Assembly (NCBI RefSeq): GCF_003351745.1
Contig: NZ_CP031222.1
Location: forward strand, 248,001-312,000
Length of the DNA stretch: 64,000 nt
Direction: 5' to 3'
Source of the DNA: Aquirhabdus parva
Lineage (GTDB): Bacteria > Pseudomonadota > Gammaproteobacteria > Pseudomonadales > Moraxellaceae
Of this stretch, positions 19,595 through 28,819 are shown in pieces. The position numbers were made by a program, and so were the translations under genes. The notes under the pieces were generated by a model, which made no database searches, had not been told where the DNA came from, and worked only from the letters and a program-made list of their open reading frames with translations. Each line of letters begins with the position of its first letter. Positions within the stretch are counted from its first letter, which is position 1.

Positions 19595-19741
19595 GATGAT
19601 GTGATGTACTTTAATAATGTCGGATTCAGGTTTATTAATACGGCTTGGGAAGAGATGTTTCAAGGCGTTTTTGTATAGGCGTCGGTGATTTTCTACAGCG
19701 ATGAGATATTTTTGTTCGGGTGCGTATTGCAAAGTAAAACA

Positions 19742-19777
19742 ATAACAGCGGGATACAATAATGCATCCCGCTGTTAT
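19742..19777 (-). terminator. rnr terminator
   Basis: Perfect 13-bp arms (ATAACAGCGGGAT and its complement) around a 10-nt loop, just downstream of the rnr stop on the minus strand, with a short T-rich tail (TGTTTTAC). Confidence 0.75.
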
Positions 19778-19793
19778 GGACAGACTCTAAAGA

Positions 19794-22706
19794 TTAAGAA
19801 GATTTCTTCTTTTTAGCTTTAGGTGCATCTTCTTTTTTACCTGAAGATTTCTTGCCCGCTTTTTTATCTGCTTTGCCACCCTTGTCGGATTTATCAGCAG
19901 ATTTTTTGGATGTGTCCTTAGCAGCGTCTTTTTTCGATTTGGCTTTAGCGGCTGATTTATCTTCACCCTTTTCAGCTTTTTTCGACTTCGCTGCTTTGGC
20001 TTTACCGACGGTTGCATCGTGCTGATCATTCGCAGGTGCTTTTGTCGTTTGGACGCTATCAACCACAGGCGCTGTAATGCTAACTTGAGTTTCAGTCTCC
20101 ACCACAGGTGTGGTTTTAATCACCTCTGCTTGAGGAGTAGTAACCAGATTCACATCGGCTGCTTTTGATCCGACAGTTTGACTGCCCTGATTTGCATTTT
20201 GCCCAGGCGTCTTACGGCGGCTTGGACGTGGTGTGGTCGGTTTTGGGGCCGCAGTCGGTACTGCTTGTACAGGCGTTGCTGGCGTCACCGCTGGCGGTGC
20301 CACTTGAGTAGCTGGTTTTCTACGTGAGTTACGTCCAGTACGAGGGGCATTGGTCGATGCACCCTCTGCAGCGGTTTTCGCAGCAACAGGTGCGTTTGGC
20401 TGACTGGTTGCAGGCTGATTTGCTGGCGCACGTTTCACGGGCGCTTTGGCCGCTGGTGCCTTAGCTGCAGGTGTATTGGCGGTATTAGCGCGTGGCGCTT
20501 TTTCGCGAACGGCTTTGCCACCACTTGAGAGTTGTTTCACGAGCTGGAAGTCGATTTTGCGTTCTTCAAGATTGGCACCCGCCACTTGAATTTCGACTTT
20601 ATCACCCAGTGCAAACTTCTGACCGTGGGTTTTGCCATTCATACTTTGGCTTGCGACATTGTACTCATAGAAGTCATTACCCAGATTGCGTACATGCACG
20701 AGACCTTCCACATAGAGGTCACTCAGCGTCACGAAGAAACCAAATTCAGTGACAGCGGTAATGACGCCCGTGAAGCGATCACCGATATGCTGCTGCATAT
20801 ACTGGGTTTTAAGCCAGCTCATGACACTGCGCGCAGCATCATCTGCTCGGCGTTCGGTTCGTGAGAATTGCTCGCCCGCCGCAATCAGTTGATTGCCTTC
20901 CAAGACAGGCGGCTTACCTTGCAGGTGGTTTTTAATCGCACGATGCAATAGCAGGTCTGGATAGCGACGAATTGGCGAGGTGAAGTGGGTATACGCTTCA
21001 TAGGCTAAGCCAAAATGACCTAAATTTTCAGGGGCATAGACTGCTTGCATCATCGAGCGCAGGAGCACGGTATGGATACTTGCCGCATCAATACGATCTT
21101 TGGTTGCTTCGATAATCTTTTGATAGTCCGATTGGATCGGCTTCTCTGGGAAACTTAAGCCCAGCAATTTGACGTAATCACGGACCTTTTGCACGCGACT
21201 GGTTTCAGGTGGCTCGTGATTACGATAGAGCACCGGAATCAGGTTTTTGAGCGCGAAAGCCGCAGCACAGGTATTGGCGAGCAACATGCACTCTTCAATC
21301 AAGCGATGCGCATCATTACGCGTACGTGGCTTGATTGACGCAATCCCACCTTTGTCATCAAAGGTCATGTAGGTTTCAGTGGTTTCAAATTCCATTGCAC
21401 CGCGTTTAGCGCGTACATCCAGCATGACGTGGAACAATTGATTTAAGGTTTCAATTGATTTATGCACGGCAGGGATGTTGGGAATGGCATCGGCTTTACC
21501 CGCCAAATGATCTGCCACTTGGTTGTAGGTCAAACGGGCCTGAGAGTGCATGACGGATTCATAGAATTCGTAGCTCATCACTTTGCCTGCACGCGATAAA
21601 TTAATATCGCAGACCATACACAGACGATCAACTTCAGGCTTCAGTGAGCATAAGCCATTGGATAAGGCTTCGGGCAACATCGGCACTACGTAGTTCGGGA
21701 AGTAAACCGAGGTACCGCGAGATTGGGCTTCGTCATCCAGTGCCATACCCAGTTTGACGTAGTGACTGACATCCGCGATCGCGACGATCAGGCGGAAACC
21801 GCCACCTGTGCGCTTCTCTGCATAAACGGCATCGTCAAAGTCTCGGGCATCTTCACCATCAATGGTGACCAACGGCAGTTCACGTAAATCTTTGCGGCCT
21901 GCACGATCTTTGGCAGACGGTTCTTTATATTTGTTGGTTTCCGCTAAAACCGCCTTGTTAAACACATGCGGCAGATCAAAATCGATCAGCGTGGTCGGTA
22001 TGATGAGTTGGGTATCGACCTTATTGGAGAAGGCTTCGACCACATGACCATTGGCGTATTCTTCACGGGTTGGCCAATCATCGATTTCGATTTGTGCCGC
22101 ATCGCCCACGCTGAGTTGCGCGGCTTGTACTTGATCCGGCTCAAGCGCAATCGGTTGGTGTGCATTGGGGTGTGAGGGTTGAATATAGTATTGGCCTTCA
22201 ACCATCTGCAGATGACCGATAACTTGGGTTTGCTGACGTGTTTTGACTTCAACAATGCGGCCCAGTGGGCGACCACGGCGATCTGTGCCGGTCGCGCGAG
22301 CGCTGACGGTATCGCCATTGAACACCAAACGCATTTCGCGTTCAGTGAGGAATAAATCAGGGTGGTCGGCGAGCACCACGAAACCAAAACCGTTGGTATG
22401 CGATTGAACTTTACCGATAAACAGATCGTCTTCACTGATCAGGCGATAGCGCTGTGGGTTATGTCCCACTGTGGTCAATTGACTGTCACGCACCATGGCG
22501 GATAAGCGTCTACTGACGGCTTCGATCGCATCGGGTTCGTGCAAGTTAAAGAGGGTAACGAATTCTGCGTGGCTTAAAGGCTGTGGATTTTGCCCTAAGA
22601 TGTTGAGAATGAGAGTGCGGCTTGGGATGGGTGATTCATAACGTTCAGCTTCACTGAGCGCATCAGGGTCATTCCAAGTCATAGCGGGGTCTTTTGTATT
22701 TTTCAT
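19794..22706 (-). CDS. rnr: Ribonuclease R
   Basis: 970 residues from the ATG at 22706; a longer frame to 22751 and a later ATG at 22682 are alternatives, and no start has a clear ribosome binding site. Order: winged-helix N-terminus, cold-shock domains (GKVQSHTNGFGFV), RNB catalytic domain with TIDGEDARDFDDAV near residue 285 carrying the metal-binding Asp residues, and an S1 domain ending near 720 (FTGVITAVTEFGFFVTL). The last roughly 250 residues are low-complexity, Ala/Pro/Lys-rich and end in a Lys/Ser tail, much longer than in E. coli (813 residues overall). It is a hydrolytic 3'-5' exonuclease for structured RNA. Confidence 0.96.
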   Translation of the reverse strand: MKNTKDPAMTWNDPDALSEAERYESPIPSRTLILNILGQNPQPLSHAEFVTLFNLHEPDAIEAVSRRLSAMVRDSQLTTVGHNPQRYRLISEDDLFIGKVQSHTNGFGFVVLADHPDLFLTEREMRLVFNGDTVSARATGTDRRGRPLGRIVEVKTRQQTQVIGHLQMVEGQYYIQPSHPNAHQPIALEPDQVQAAQLSVGDAAQIEIDDWPTREEYANGHVVEAFSNKVDTQLIIPTTLIDFDLPHVFNKAVLAETNKYKEPSAKDRAGRKDLRELPLVTIDGEDARDFDDAVYAEKRTGGGFRLIVAIADVSHYVKLGMALDDEAQSRGTSVYFPNYVVPMLPEALSNGLCSLKPEVDRLCMVCDINLSRAGKVMSYEFYESVMHSQARLTYNQVADHLAGKADAIPNIPAVHKSIETLNQLFHVMLDVRAKRGAMEFETTETYMTFDDKGGIASIKPRTRNDAHRLIEECMLLANTCAAAFALKNLIPVLYRNHEPPETSRVQKVRDYVKLLGLSFPEKPIQSDYQKIIEATKDRIDAASIHTVLLRSMMQAVYAPENLGHFGLAYEAYTHFTSPIRRYPDLLLHRAIKNHLQGKPPVLEGNQLIAAGEQFSRTERRADDAARSVMSWLKTQYMQQHIGDRFTGVITAVTEFGFFVTLSDLYVEGLVHVRNLGNDFYEYNVASQSMNGKTHGQKFALGDKVEIQVAGANLEERKIDFQLVKQLSSGGKAVREKAPRANTANTPAAKAPAAKAPVKRAPANQPATSQPNAPVAAKTAAEGASTNAPRTGRNSRRKPATQVAPPAVTPATPVQAVPTAAPKPTTPRPSRRKTPGQNANQGSQTVGSKAADVNLVTTPQAEVIKTTPVVETETQVSITAPVVDSVQTTKAPANDQHDATVGKAKAAKSKKAEKGEDKSAAKAKSKKDAAKDTSKKSADKSDKGGKADKKAGKKSSGKKEDAPKAKKKKSS

Positions 22707-22900
22707 GGCGATGAGTTTAACACAGCTTTTATGACAATACGGAAAATGCAAGCAGGGCTATGGATGATTTTGCGTAAGATTTTGGTTCAAAACGTTGCAT
22801 GAATTTGGAGGTCACTCCACATTTTCTGGATGTTTTTAGGTCAAAGGGCAGAAATTTTGCAAATTTGTGAAAATTAATAGGCTGGTGGCTTAGATAAGGC

Positions 22901-22929
22901 TTGACGGTTTTTATCGAAATCTATAGCAT
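22901..22929 (+). promoter_or_regulatory. tRNA-Leu promoter
   Basis: TTGACG (22901-22906), 17 bp spacer, TAGCAT (22924-22929), twelve bases before the tRNA. Confidence 0.8.
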
Positions 22930-22940
22930 TGCCGACCTAC

Positions 22941-23025
22941 GCGGATGTGGCGGAATTGGTAGACGCACCAGTTTCAGGTATTGGCGAGTAAAATCGTGGA
23001 GGTTCAAGTCCTCTCATCCGCACCA
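22941..23025 (+). tRNA. tRNA-Leu (anticodon CAG)
   Basis: 85 nt with a long variable arm. Acceptor GCGGATG pairs with CATCCGC and CCA is encoded. Anticodon CAG is at 22975-22977 and the T loop is GGTTCAAGTCC. Class II tRNA reading CUG. Confidence 0.97.
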
Positions 23026-23060
23026 AATTGAAGTTTGCTGTCGTTTATGGCAGATCTAAA

Positions 23061-23095
23061 AAAGCCCTATAGCTGATGTTATAGGGCTTTTTTTA
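23061..23095. terminator. Terminator after tRNA-Leu
   Basis: AAAGCCCTAT / ATAGGGCTTT with a 10-nt loop, A run before and T run after. Confidence 0.9.
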
Positions 23096-23126
23096 TTGTT
23101 TTAATCATGGTCTTGATCGTATTTTG

Positions 23127-23255
23127 TGCTATCCGGCAGCTTTAAATACGGGTGCGGCCACCATGAACTACTATGTGCAATATACAGCAGTGGGTGGCCC
23201 TGCCACCGAAGGCAAGGTTAGCAGCCGAACCAATTACACGATCGTTTATAACTAA
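23127..23255 (+). pseudogene. 3' remnant of a chaperone-usher fimbrial subunit gene
   Basis: A short open stretch ends in a peptide that reads AALNTGAATMNYYVQYTAVG, then GPATEGKVSSRTNYTIVYN and TAA at 23253. This is the C-terminal beta-strand pattern of type 1 (FimA-like) pilins: a tyrosine-rich strand, a Gly/Ala turn, then an alternating hydrophobic strand ending in Y-N. No start codon, signal peptide or upstream pilin domain exists; the frame runs back into the tRNA-Leu terminator region. A terminator-like hairpin follows directly, as if the end of a fimbrial operon had been left behind. The identification rests on pattern recognition over about 40 residues. Confidence 0.6.
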
Positions 23256-23306
23256 GAGAATAGAAGCGTTAACGGCATTTATGTGTTAACGCCTATGTTT
23301 GACTGC

Positions 23307-23341
23307 AATAAACCGTCATGATGTTATGACGGTTTATTTTC
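23307..23341 (+). terminator. Terminator after the fimbrial remnant
   Basis: Perfect 13-bp arms (AATAAACCGTCAT and its complement), 6-nt loop, then TTTTC on the plus strand. It overlaps the stop codon of the converging AI-2E gene and could also stabilise that mRNA. Confidence 0.7.
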
Positions 23342-24454
23342 TTCAATGGGTGGTTCTACCACTACGGTATTTTGACTCGCAATAACCTGCTGCTGCTCAT
23401 GCTCATGGGTGAGCCACTCCCGCCAAACCGCAAGCAACATGGCGAGAATCACGGGACCGATAAAGAGTCCGATCATTCCGAAAGTCGCAAGACCCCCAAG
23501 CACACCAAACAGCACGACCAAGAACGGGATTGCCGTGGCGCTGGAAATAACCATCGGGCGCAAAATATTATCGATGATAAAGATCACTGCACCAGCCCAA
23601 ACGGCTAATGCCACCGCGGCAATCGGGTGCCCCGTAATCGCCAGCCAAGCAATCGCCAGCCCCCAAGCCAATGGGGATGCAAAGGGAATCATCGCGACAA
23701 TGGCGGTAATGACGGCCAAGAGTAATGCGCCGGGCATGCCCGCAACCGCATAGCCGATTCCAGCAAGCAGACCTTGAGCCGCTGCGGTGAGGACGATGCC
23801 ATAAACCACTGCACGTGTTGTCACAGCGATGGCAGACAGGTAGTGATCACCGCGCACACCTACAATACGCTCTAGTGCCGCACGGATCTGCACCATGATG
23901 CGCAGACCATCTTTATAAAAGAAGAACATGGTGATTAAGCAGAAACCGACAGAAGCAATATGCTCGGCTACATTGCCGACTAAGCGTGCACCTTTGCCGA
24001 CCTGATCTTGCAGCATGCTACGCAGTTGGGTGATGAACTGGCTGGGATCATCATTTAATTGATCGACCATGTCCTGCAAGTCGCTACCGACCCAAGGCAG
24101 ATTGGCGAGTGCGGTCGGGAGCACAAGTTGACCGGCATTCAGTTGATCATGCAACTGGTGGTACCAGGTCACGGCTTGATGCTCGGTGACCAGAAAAGCG
24201 ATACCGATGGGCACGCCGACCAGCGTCATAAGCCCCGCAGTGACGATACCCGCCGCATGACTTTCACGCCCTGAAAATTTATGGAGAGTCCATTGATACA
24301 AGGGCCATGTGATATAGACCAAGATGGCAGCCCAAGCGATGGGCGAGATAAAAATCCGCACAATCTCGAAACTAAAGAACACCAAAATTCCGAGCAGGAT
24401 GGGTAACAGCATACGCTGAATGGAAAGCGTAGAAATCAGAGCTGGGCGAGACAT
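23324..24454 (-). CDS. AI-2E family transporter (PF01594 type)
   Basis: 376 residues with about eight hydrophobic segments. Typical elements are an N-terminal IRIFISPIAWAAILVYITWP and a C-terminal block with GLFIGPVILAMLLAVWREWL. Despite the family name, members include autoinducer exporters, permeases of other metabolites and Na+/H+ antiporters; the substrate here is not predictable. Monocistronic between a terminator and a divergent lipoprotein gene. Confidence 0.85.
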   Translation of the reverse strand: MSRPALISTLSIQRMLLPILLGILVFFSFEIVRIFISPIAWAAILVYITWPLYQWTLHKFSGRESHAAGIVTAGLMTLVGVPIGIAFLVTEHQAVTWYHQLHDQLNAGQLVLPTALANLPWVGSDLQDMVDQLNDDPSQFITQLRSMLQDQVGKGARLVGNVAEHIASVGFCLITMFFFYKDGLRIMVQIRAALERIVGVRGDHYLSAIAVTTRAVVYGIVLTAAAQGLLAGIGYAVAGMPGALLLAVITAIVAMIPFASPLAWGLAIAWLAITGHPIAAVALAVWAGAVIFIIDNILRPMVISSATAIPFLVVLFGVLGGLATFGMIGLFIGPVILAMLLAVWREWLTHEHEQQQVIASQNTVVVEPPIEENKPS

Positions 24455-24686
24455 AGTTTTTAGATGCCGTAACTTGGAGTTGTGTCCAGTGTACGAGGTG
24501 ATTTCTGTCGGGGCAATCGCTAGCTATTTTATTCTGTTGGAAAAATGCAAGAAAGTGGTGCTATATTACGCCACCGATGAATAAAAGACTGATTCATGGG
24601 TAATAAATGAAAAAAGTTCTTAGTGATAGGGACGATATTGGGACTTAAAGAATGAGTCCAGATTTTAAAAAATGGAGAACAATAAT

Positions 24687-25052
24687 ATGATGCATCGTAT
24701 ATCGCACCAATGGCCGACCTGTTTTTTGATTGCAGTGATTTTAATAAGTGTGGGGGGCTGTAGTAAGAAAAAACCTGATCCAGCCATGGAGACACCTGAA
24801 ACACAAACCGCTTCTTTAAGTGCCGCAGAAAAATTTATCAAGCAACAAGAAGAGGATAAGCACTCTGCTGACTACTATAAAGTCGATAATAAAGAACGCG
24901 TTGTCGTTGAAGACAGCATTATTGACGATGTCAATGCGAATATAGGCGATGTGAAAGCCAATGCTGAAAAAGCGCGAATCATTGCGCTAAAGGATAATGA
25001 AGCCTCCGGAAGAAAATACCAACAAACACAACAAGCTGACAAGTCCCACTGA
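24687..25052 (+). CDS. Small lipoprotein of unknown function
   Basis: About 121 residues. The ATG at 24687 lies nine bases after GGAG; the earlier ATG at 24672 overlaps that site and is unlikely. A hydrophobic signal (TCFLIAVILISVGGC) ends in a plausible lipobox cysteine, followed by a Lys/Pro segment and a charged, mostly helical remainder rich in Lys, Glu and Gln. No family recognised. It stands alone between the AI-2E gene and the tRNA-Ser gene. Confidence 0.65.
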   Translation: MMHRISHQWPTCFLIAVILISVGGCSKKKPDPAMETPETQTASLSAAEKFIKQQEEDKHSADYYKVDNKERVVVEDSIIDDVNANIGDVKANAEKARIIALKDNEASGRKYQQTQQADKSH

Positions 25053-25101
25053 TAAAATTGGTGGTTTCCTGACCTGTCATCAAGATTAATGATAATTAGT
25101 C

Positions 25102-25130
25102 TTGTGATTATGCTTTTGTTTTTGTAATAT
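25102..25130 (+). promoter_or_regulatory. tRNA-Ser(GCU) promoter
   Basis: TTGTGA (25102-25107), 17 bp, TAATAT (25125-25130), eleven bases before the tRNA gene. Confidence 0.75.
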
Positions 25131-25141
25131 ACCCGCCTCGT

Positions 25142-25231
25142 GGTGAGGTGGCCGAGTGGCTTAAGGTACTCCCCTGCTAAGGGAGAGTAGGTTAACCCCT
25201 ACCGAGGGTTCGAATCCCTCCCTCACCGCCA
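25142..25231 (+). tRNA. tRNA-Ser (anticodon GCU)
   Basis: 90 nt, class II with long variable arm; acceptor GGTGAGG pairs with CCTCACC, CCA encoded, anticodon GCT at 25176-25178, T loop GGTTCGAATCC. Confidence 0.97.
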
Positions 25232-25321
25232 TTATATTTGTGTCAGTGGTATTTTTGATTTTAAAAATGTTCAGTATCGATAAGGTGTTGAAATAAAAAA
25301 TCAAAAAAGATGCAAATAGTG

Positions 25322-25350
25322 TTGACGTAGCGTTAGTATTTCAATAGAAT
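25322..25350 (+). promoter_or_regulatory. tRNA-Arg promoter
   Basis: TTGACG (25322-25327), 17 bp, TAGAAT (25345-25350). The start point would be about 70 nt upstream of the tRNA, leaving a 5' leader to be removed. Confidence 0.75.
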
Positions 25351-25426
25351 ACGCCACCTCGACGCGCTGCAGATAAAAATGCAGAAACGTTGAAAAAATG
25401 TGAACGACTTCAATCGTCTACATATT

Positions 25427-25503
25427 GCGCTGGTAGCTCAGCTGGATAGAGCATCAGGCTACGAACTTGAGGGTCGGGGGTTCGACTCCCTCCCAGCGCA
25501 CCA
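25427..25503 (+). tRNA. tRNA-Arg (anticodon ACG)
   Basis: 77 nt; acceptor GCGCTGG pairs with CCAGCGC, CCA encoded, anticodon ACG at 25461-25463 (A34 expected to be edited to inosine), T loop GGTTCGACTCC. Confidence 0.97.
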
Positions 25504-25515
25504 TATTGAATCGCA

Positions 25516-25542
25516 AAAAGCCTGCATTATGCAGGCTTTTTT
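25516..25542 (+). terminator. tRNA-Arg terminator
   Basis: GCCTGC / GCAGGC with an ATTAT loop, flanking A and T runs. Confidence 0.9.
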
Positions 25543-25567
25543 GTGTCTGTCGTTTCGGTTTAGAGAT

Positions 25568-25601
25568 AAAAAATCCCCCGAAAATCTAATTTTCGGGGGA
25601 T
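25568..25601 (-). terminator. RND operon terminator
   Basis: Perfect 13-bp stem (ATCCCCCGAAAAT and its complement) with a 3-nt loop; on the minus strand it is followed by six T. It lies right after the RND permease stop codon. Confidence 0.9.
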
Positions 25602-25629
25602 CAGCGTGATGAGCTTTCTATTATTTCTT

Positions 25630-28600
25630 TTAGGAAGCCGTAGGTGGAGGCTCCTTCTTGACTCTAAACCATGCAGCGTAGAGTGCCGGTAAGAAGAGTA
25701 GCGTCAATGCGGTTGCGACGATCAAACCACCCATAATCGCAACTGCCATCGGTCCAAAGAACACGCTACGTGAAAGCGGGATCATCGCCAGTACCGCCGC
25801 AAGTGCGGTGAGCACAATTGGACGCAGGCGTCGTACCGTGGCTTCAATAATCGCATCCCACGGTTTGTGACCTGCACGGATATCCTGCTCAATCTGATCA
25901 ATCAAAATCAATGAGTTACGCATGATCATGCCCGATAGGGCAATCGTTCCCAGCATCGCCACAAAACCAAAGGGTTTTTGGAAAAGCAGTAGGAAGAGCG
26001 TCACGCCTATCAAACCCAATGGCGCGGTCAGGAAGACGATGATACTGCGTGAGACACTGCGTAACTGCAACATCAGCAAGGTGATCACTACCACCAAGAA
26101 CAGCGGCATACCGGCATTGACCGAATTCTGTCCACGTGCAGAATCCTCCACTGTACCCCCGATGCTTAACTGATAGCCACTCGGGAGCTTGGCGCGGATA
26201 CTATCCAGCGTCGGGGAGATTTGATTCACGAGGCTGACGGGCTGGGTATTATCATAAATGTCTGCACGCACCGTGACCGTGGGTAGACGGTTGCGGCGCC
26301 AGATAATCCCTTCTTCAAAACCGTATTCAATGGTCGAGATTTGCGAGAGCGGCACGGTGCCGCCGTTGTCAGAAGGCACAGCCAGACTGGATAGCATGCC
26401 GACTTCACGACGATCTAGCGCTGCACCGCGCAACTGGATATCGATCAACGATTTATTTTCGCGATATTGGCTAACGGTTGCGCCGGTGAGTGCGCTTTGC
26501 AGGAAGTTAGCCAGTTCTTGACTGTTTACTCCCAACTGACGCGCACGGGCCTGATCAACGGTTAAGTAGGTTGATTTACTCGGCTCTTCCCAATCCAGAT
26601 GGACATTTACCACATGTGGATTTTCCTGCACCTTGGCGGCGACTTGGCGGGCGAGAGCGCGTACGTTCTGGATATCTTCACCGGAAACACGGAATTGAAC
26701 GGGATAACCCACGGGTGGGCCGTTTTCAAGACGTGAAACACGGGTGCGAACATCGGGGAAGTCCTTATCGAGGGTCTGGATCAACCATGCACGCAGTTCT
26801 TCACGATCTTTCAAGGTCTTCGCCAGAATCACAAATTGGGCAAAGCTTGCCTGTGGCAATTGTTGATCTAAGGGCAGATAGAAGCGCGGCGAACCCGTAC
26901 CCACATAGCTGACAAAGTTATCTATGCCTTTACGGGTTTTAAGCAAGGCTTCCAATTGCTTGGCTTTGGCTTCTGTGGCGGTCAACGAGGCGCCTTCCGT
27001 CAGCTTCATATCGACCATCAGTTCAAGGCGACTGGAGTCAGGGAAGAACTGCTGTGGAACGAAGCCAAACAGAACGATAGAGCCTACAAATGCCGCAATC
27101 GTAATCGCAATGACGGTTTTGCGGAAGTTCAAGCACCACTGTACCAGTGCGCGGAAGCGCTGGTAGAACTTACTGGCATAAGGATCATGCGCCTCGTGGT
27201 CCAGATTTGGATTTGCTGTACTCTCTATAGGTGGCGCAGCAACAGGCTCAGGATCTTTGCCAAAGTATTTCTCTTTTAAACTGCCGATTTTGGATGAGCT
27301 TTTTTGCTGATTTTTTTTGGCTTGATTCTTCTTGTAGTCGGGCAGCAGGATATCACCCAAATAAGGCACGAAGATCACCGCAGCAAGCCACGAGACCAGC
27401 AGGGCAATGGTCACCACCTCAAAGATCGAGCGCGTGTATTCCCCTGTGCTGGATTGAGCGGTTGCGATCGGCAGAAAGCCTGCTGCTGTAATCAATGTCC
27501 CGGTCAGCATCGGAAATGCGGTTGAGGTCCACGCAAAGCTGGCGGCTTTTAGACGACTAAAGCCTTGCTCCATCTTGATCGACATCATTTCCACGGCGAT
27601 GATCGCGTCATCAACGAGCAGTCCAAGCGCCAAGACCAGCGCGCCTAAAGAAATCTTATGTAAACCAATATCAAAGAAATGCATCGCCGCAAAGGTCATC
27701 GCCAAGACCAGTGGGATGGTGAGCGCAACCACCGCTCCGGTGCGAAAGCCCAGAGAGAAGAAGCTGACCAAAAGCACGATAATCACCGCTTCGGCCAAGG
27801 CATGCACAAACTCACTGACACCGGATTTTACGGCGGCAGGCTGGTCAGAGACCTTGCTGAGTTGCATGCCGACGGGTAGCGTTTGTTGTAAGGAGGCAAA
27901 GGTAGTTTGCAAATTCTTGCCCAAAGCTAAGATATCGCCACCCGGTTTCATCGAGACTTCGATACCCAGTGCATCCTCACCCATAAAGCGCATGCGCGGC
28001 TGTGCAGGATCGCTAAAGCCGCGATGGACATCGGCAACCGTGCCCAGCGTAAACGTCTTGCCTGCAATGATGATCGGGAAGTTGCGAATTTCATCGACCG
28101 ATTTAAAGCGCCCACTGACCCGCAGTTGAATACGATCAGTCGGCGTTTCAAAGAAGCCCGCGGGGGCAACGGCATTTTGCGCTTGTAGGGCTTCTTGTAC
28201 TGCTTGTAGTGGCAAGCCTAGGCTTGCGATCTTGGTGTTTGACACCTCAATCCAGATTTTTTCATTCTGCAGACCGACCAGATCAACTTTGGCAACGTCA
28301 GGGACATTCTCCAATTGCAACTGAATACGATCGGCATAGTCTTTCAGCACCGCATAATCGTAGCCTTTACCGGTTAAGGCATAGATGTTGCCGTAGGTAT
28401 CACCAAATTCATCATTAAAATAAGGCCCTTGGATGCCCACAGGTAAAGTCTGTTGGATATCACCAATTTTCTTACGGACCTGATACCAGAGGTTGGGAAT
28501 CTCGGAGGAGTGCATCGAATCCCGTGCAACAAAGGTCACCATCGACTCCCCAGGACGGGAGTAGGAGACGATCTTTTCGTAGTTACCGGTCTCCATCAGT

Positions 28601-28815
28601 TTCTTTTCGATGGGATCGGTGACCAGTTTGGAGACTTCCTCGGCGTTGGCACCGGGCCAGTAGGTCTGAACCACCATGACTTTAAAGGTAAATGGTGGGT
28701 CTTCACTCTGACCGAGTTTGGTATAGGAGATCGCGCCGATGATGCCTAGCAGGACCATGAAATACAGCACGAGCTGGCGGTTTTTGAGTGCCCAAGCAGA
28801 AAGATTAAAGTTCAT
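25630..28815 (-). CDS. RND efflux pump, inner-membrane permease subunit
   Basis: 1061 residues, HAE1-type RND transporter with twelve membrane helices and two large periplasmic loops. The proton-relay pair is visible in LALGLLVDDAIIAVEMM (helix 4, about residue 400) and the N-terminus begins with a membrane helix preceding SEDPPFTFKVMVVQTYWPG. An AGGG ribosome binding site precedes the ATG at 28815. A four-base gap separates it from the upstream adaptor gene, with which it forms an operon controlled by the divergent TetR gene. No outer-membrane factor is linked, so it probably borrows one. Closest recalled relatives are TriC/VexD-like pumps; substrates are not inferable. Confidence 0.93.
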   Translation of the reverse strand: MNFNLSAWALKNRQLVLYFMVLLGIIGAISYTKLGQSEDPPFTFKVMVVQTYWPGANAEEVSKLVTDPIEKKLMETGNYEKIVSYSRPGESMVTFVARDSMHSSEIPNLWYQVRKKIGDIQQTLPVGIQGPYFNDEFGDTYGNIYALTGKGYDYAVLKDYADRIQLQLENVPDVAKVDLVGLQNEKIWIEVSNTKIASLGLPLQAVQEALQAQNAVAPAGFFETPTDRIQLRVSGRFKSVDEIRNFPIIIAGKTFTLGTVADVHRGFSDPAQPRMRFMGEDALGIEVSMKPGGDILALGKNLQTTFASLQQTLPVGMQLSKVSDQPAAVKSGVSEFVHALAEAVIIVLLVSFFSLGFRTGAVVALTIPLVLAMTFAAMHFFDIGLHKISLGALVLALGLLVDDAIIAVEMMSIKMEQGFSRLKAASFAWTSTAFPMLTGTLITAAGFLPIATAQSSTGEYTRSIFEVVTIALLVSWLAAVIFVPYLGDILLPDYKKNQAKKNQQKSSSKIGSLKEKYFGKDPEPVAAPPIESTANPNLDHEAHDPYASKFYQRFRALVQWCLNFRKTVIAITIAAFVGSIVLFGFVPQQFFPDSSRLELMVDMKLTEGASLTATEAKAKQLEALLKTRKGIDNFVSYVGTGSPRFYLPLDQQLPQASFAQFVILAKTLKDREELRAWLIQTLDKDFPDVRTRVSRLENGPPVGYPVQFRVSGEDIQNVRALARQVAAKVQENPHVVNVHLDWEEPSKSTYLTVDQARARQLGVNSQELANFLQSALTGATVSQYRENKSLIDIQLRGAALDRREVGMLSSLAVPSDNGGTVPLSQISTIEYGFEEGIIWRRNRLPTVTVRADIYDNTQPVSLVNQISPTLDSIRAKLPSGYQLSIGGTVEDSARGQNSVNAGMPLFLVVVITLLMLQLRSVSRSIIVFLTAPLGLIGVTLFLLLFQKPFGFVAMLGTIALSGMIMRNSLILIDQIEQDIRAGHKPWDAIIEATVRRLRPIVLTALAAVLAMIPLSRSVFFGPMAVAIMGGLIVATALTLLFLPALYAAWFRVKKEPPPTAS

Positions 28816-28819
28816 GGCA

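Noticed and set aside
19594-19732. 46-residue N-terminal extension of oligopeptidase A
   Set aside because: The extension does not resemble the family and the internal ATG gives the normal length.
25400-25609. Plus-strand frame containing VAQLDRASGYELEGRGFDSL
   Set aside because: This is the translation of the tRNA-Arg gene, a well-known false protein.
27575-28129. 184-codon plus-strand frame inside the RND permease
   Set aside because: Antisense shadow; Ser/Thr/Lys-rich without domains.
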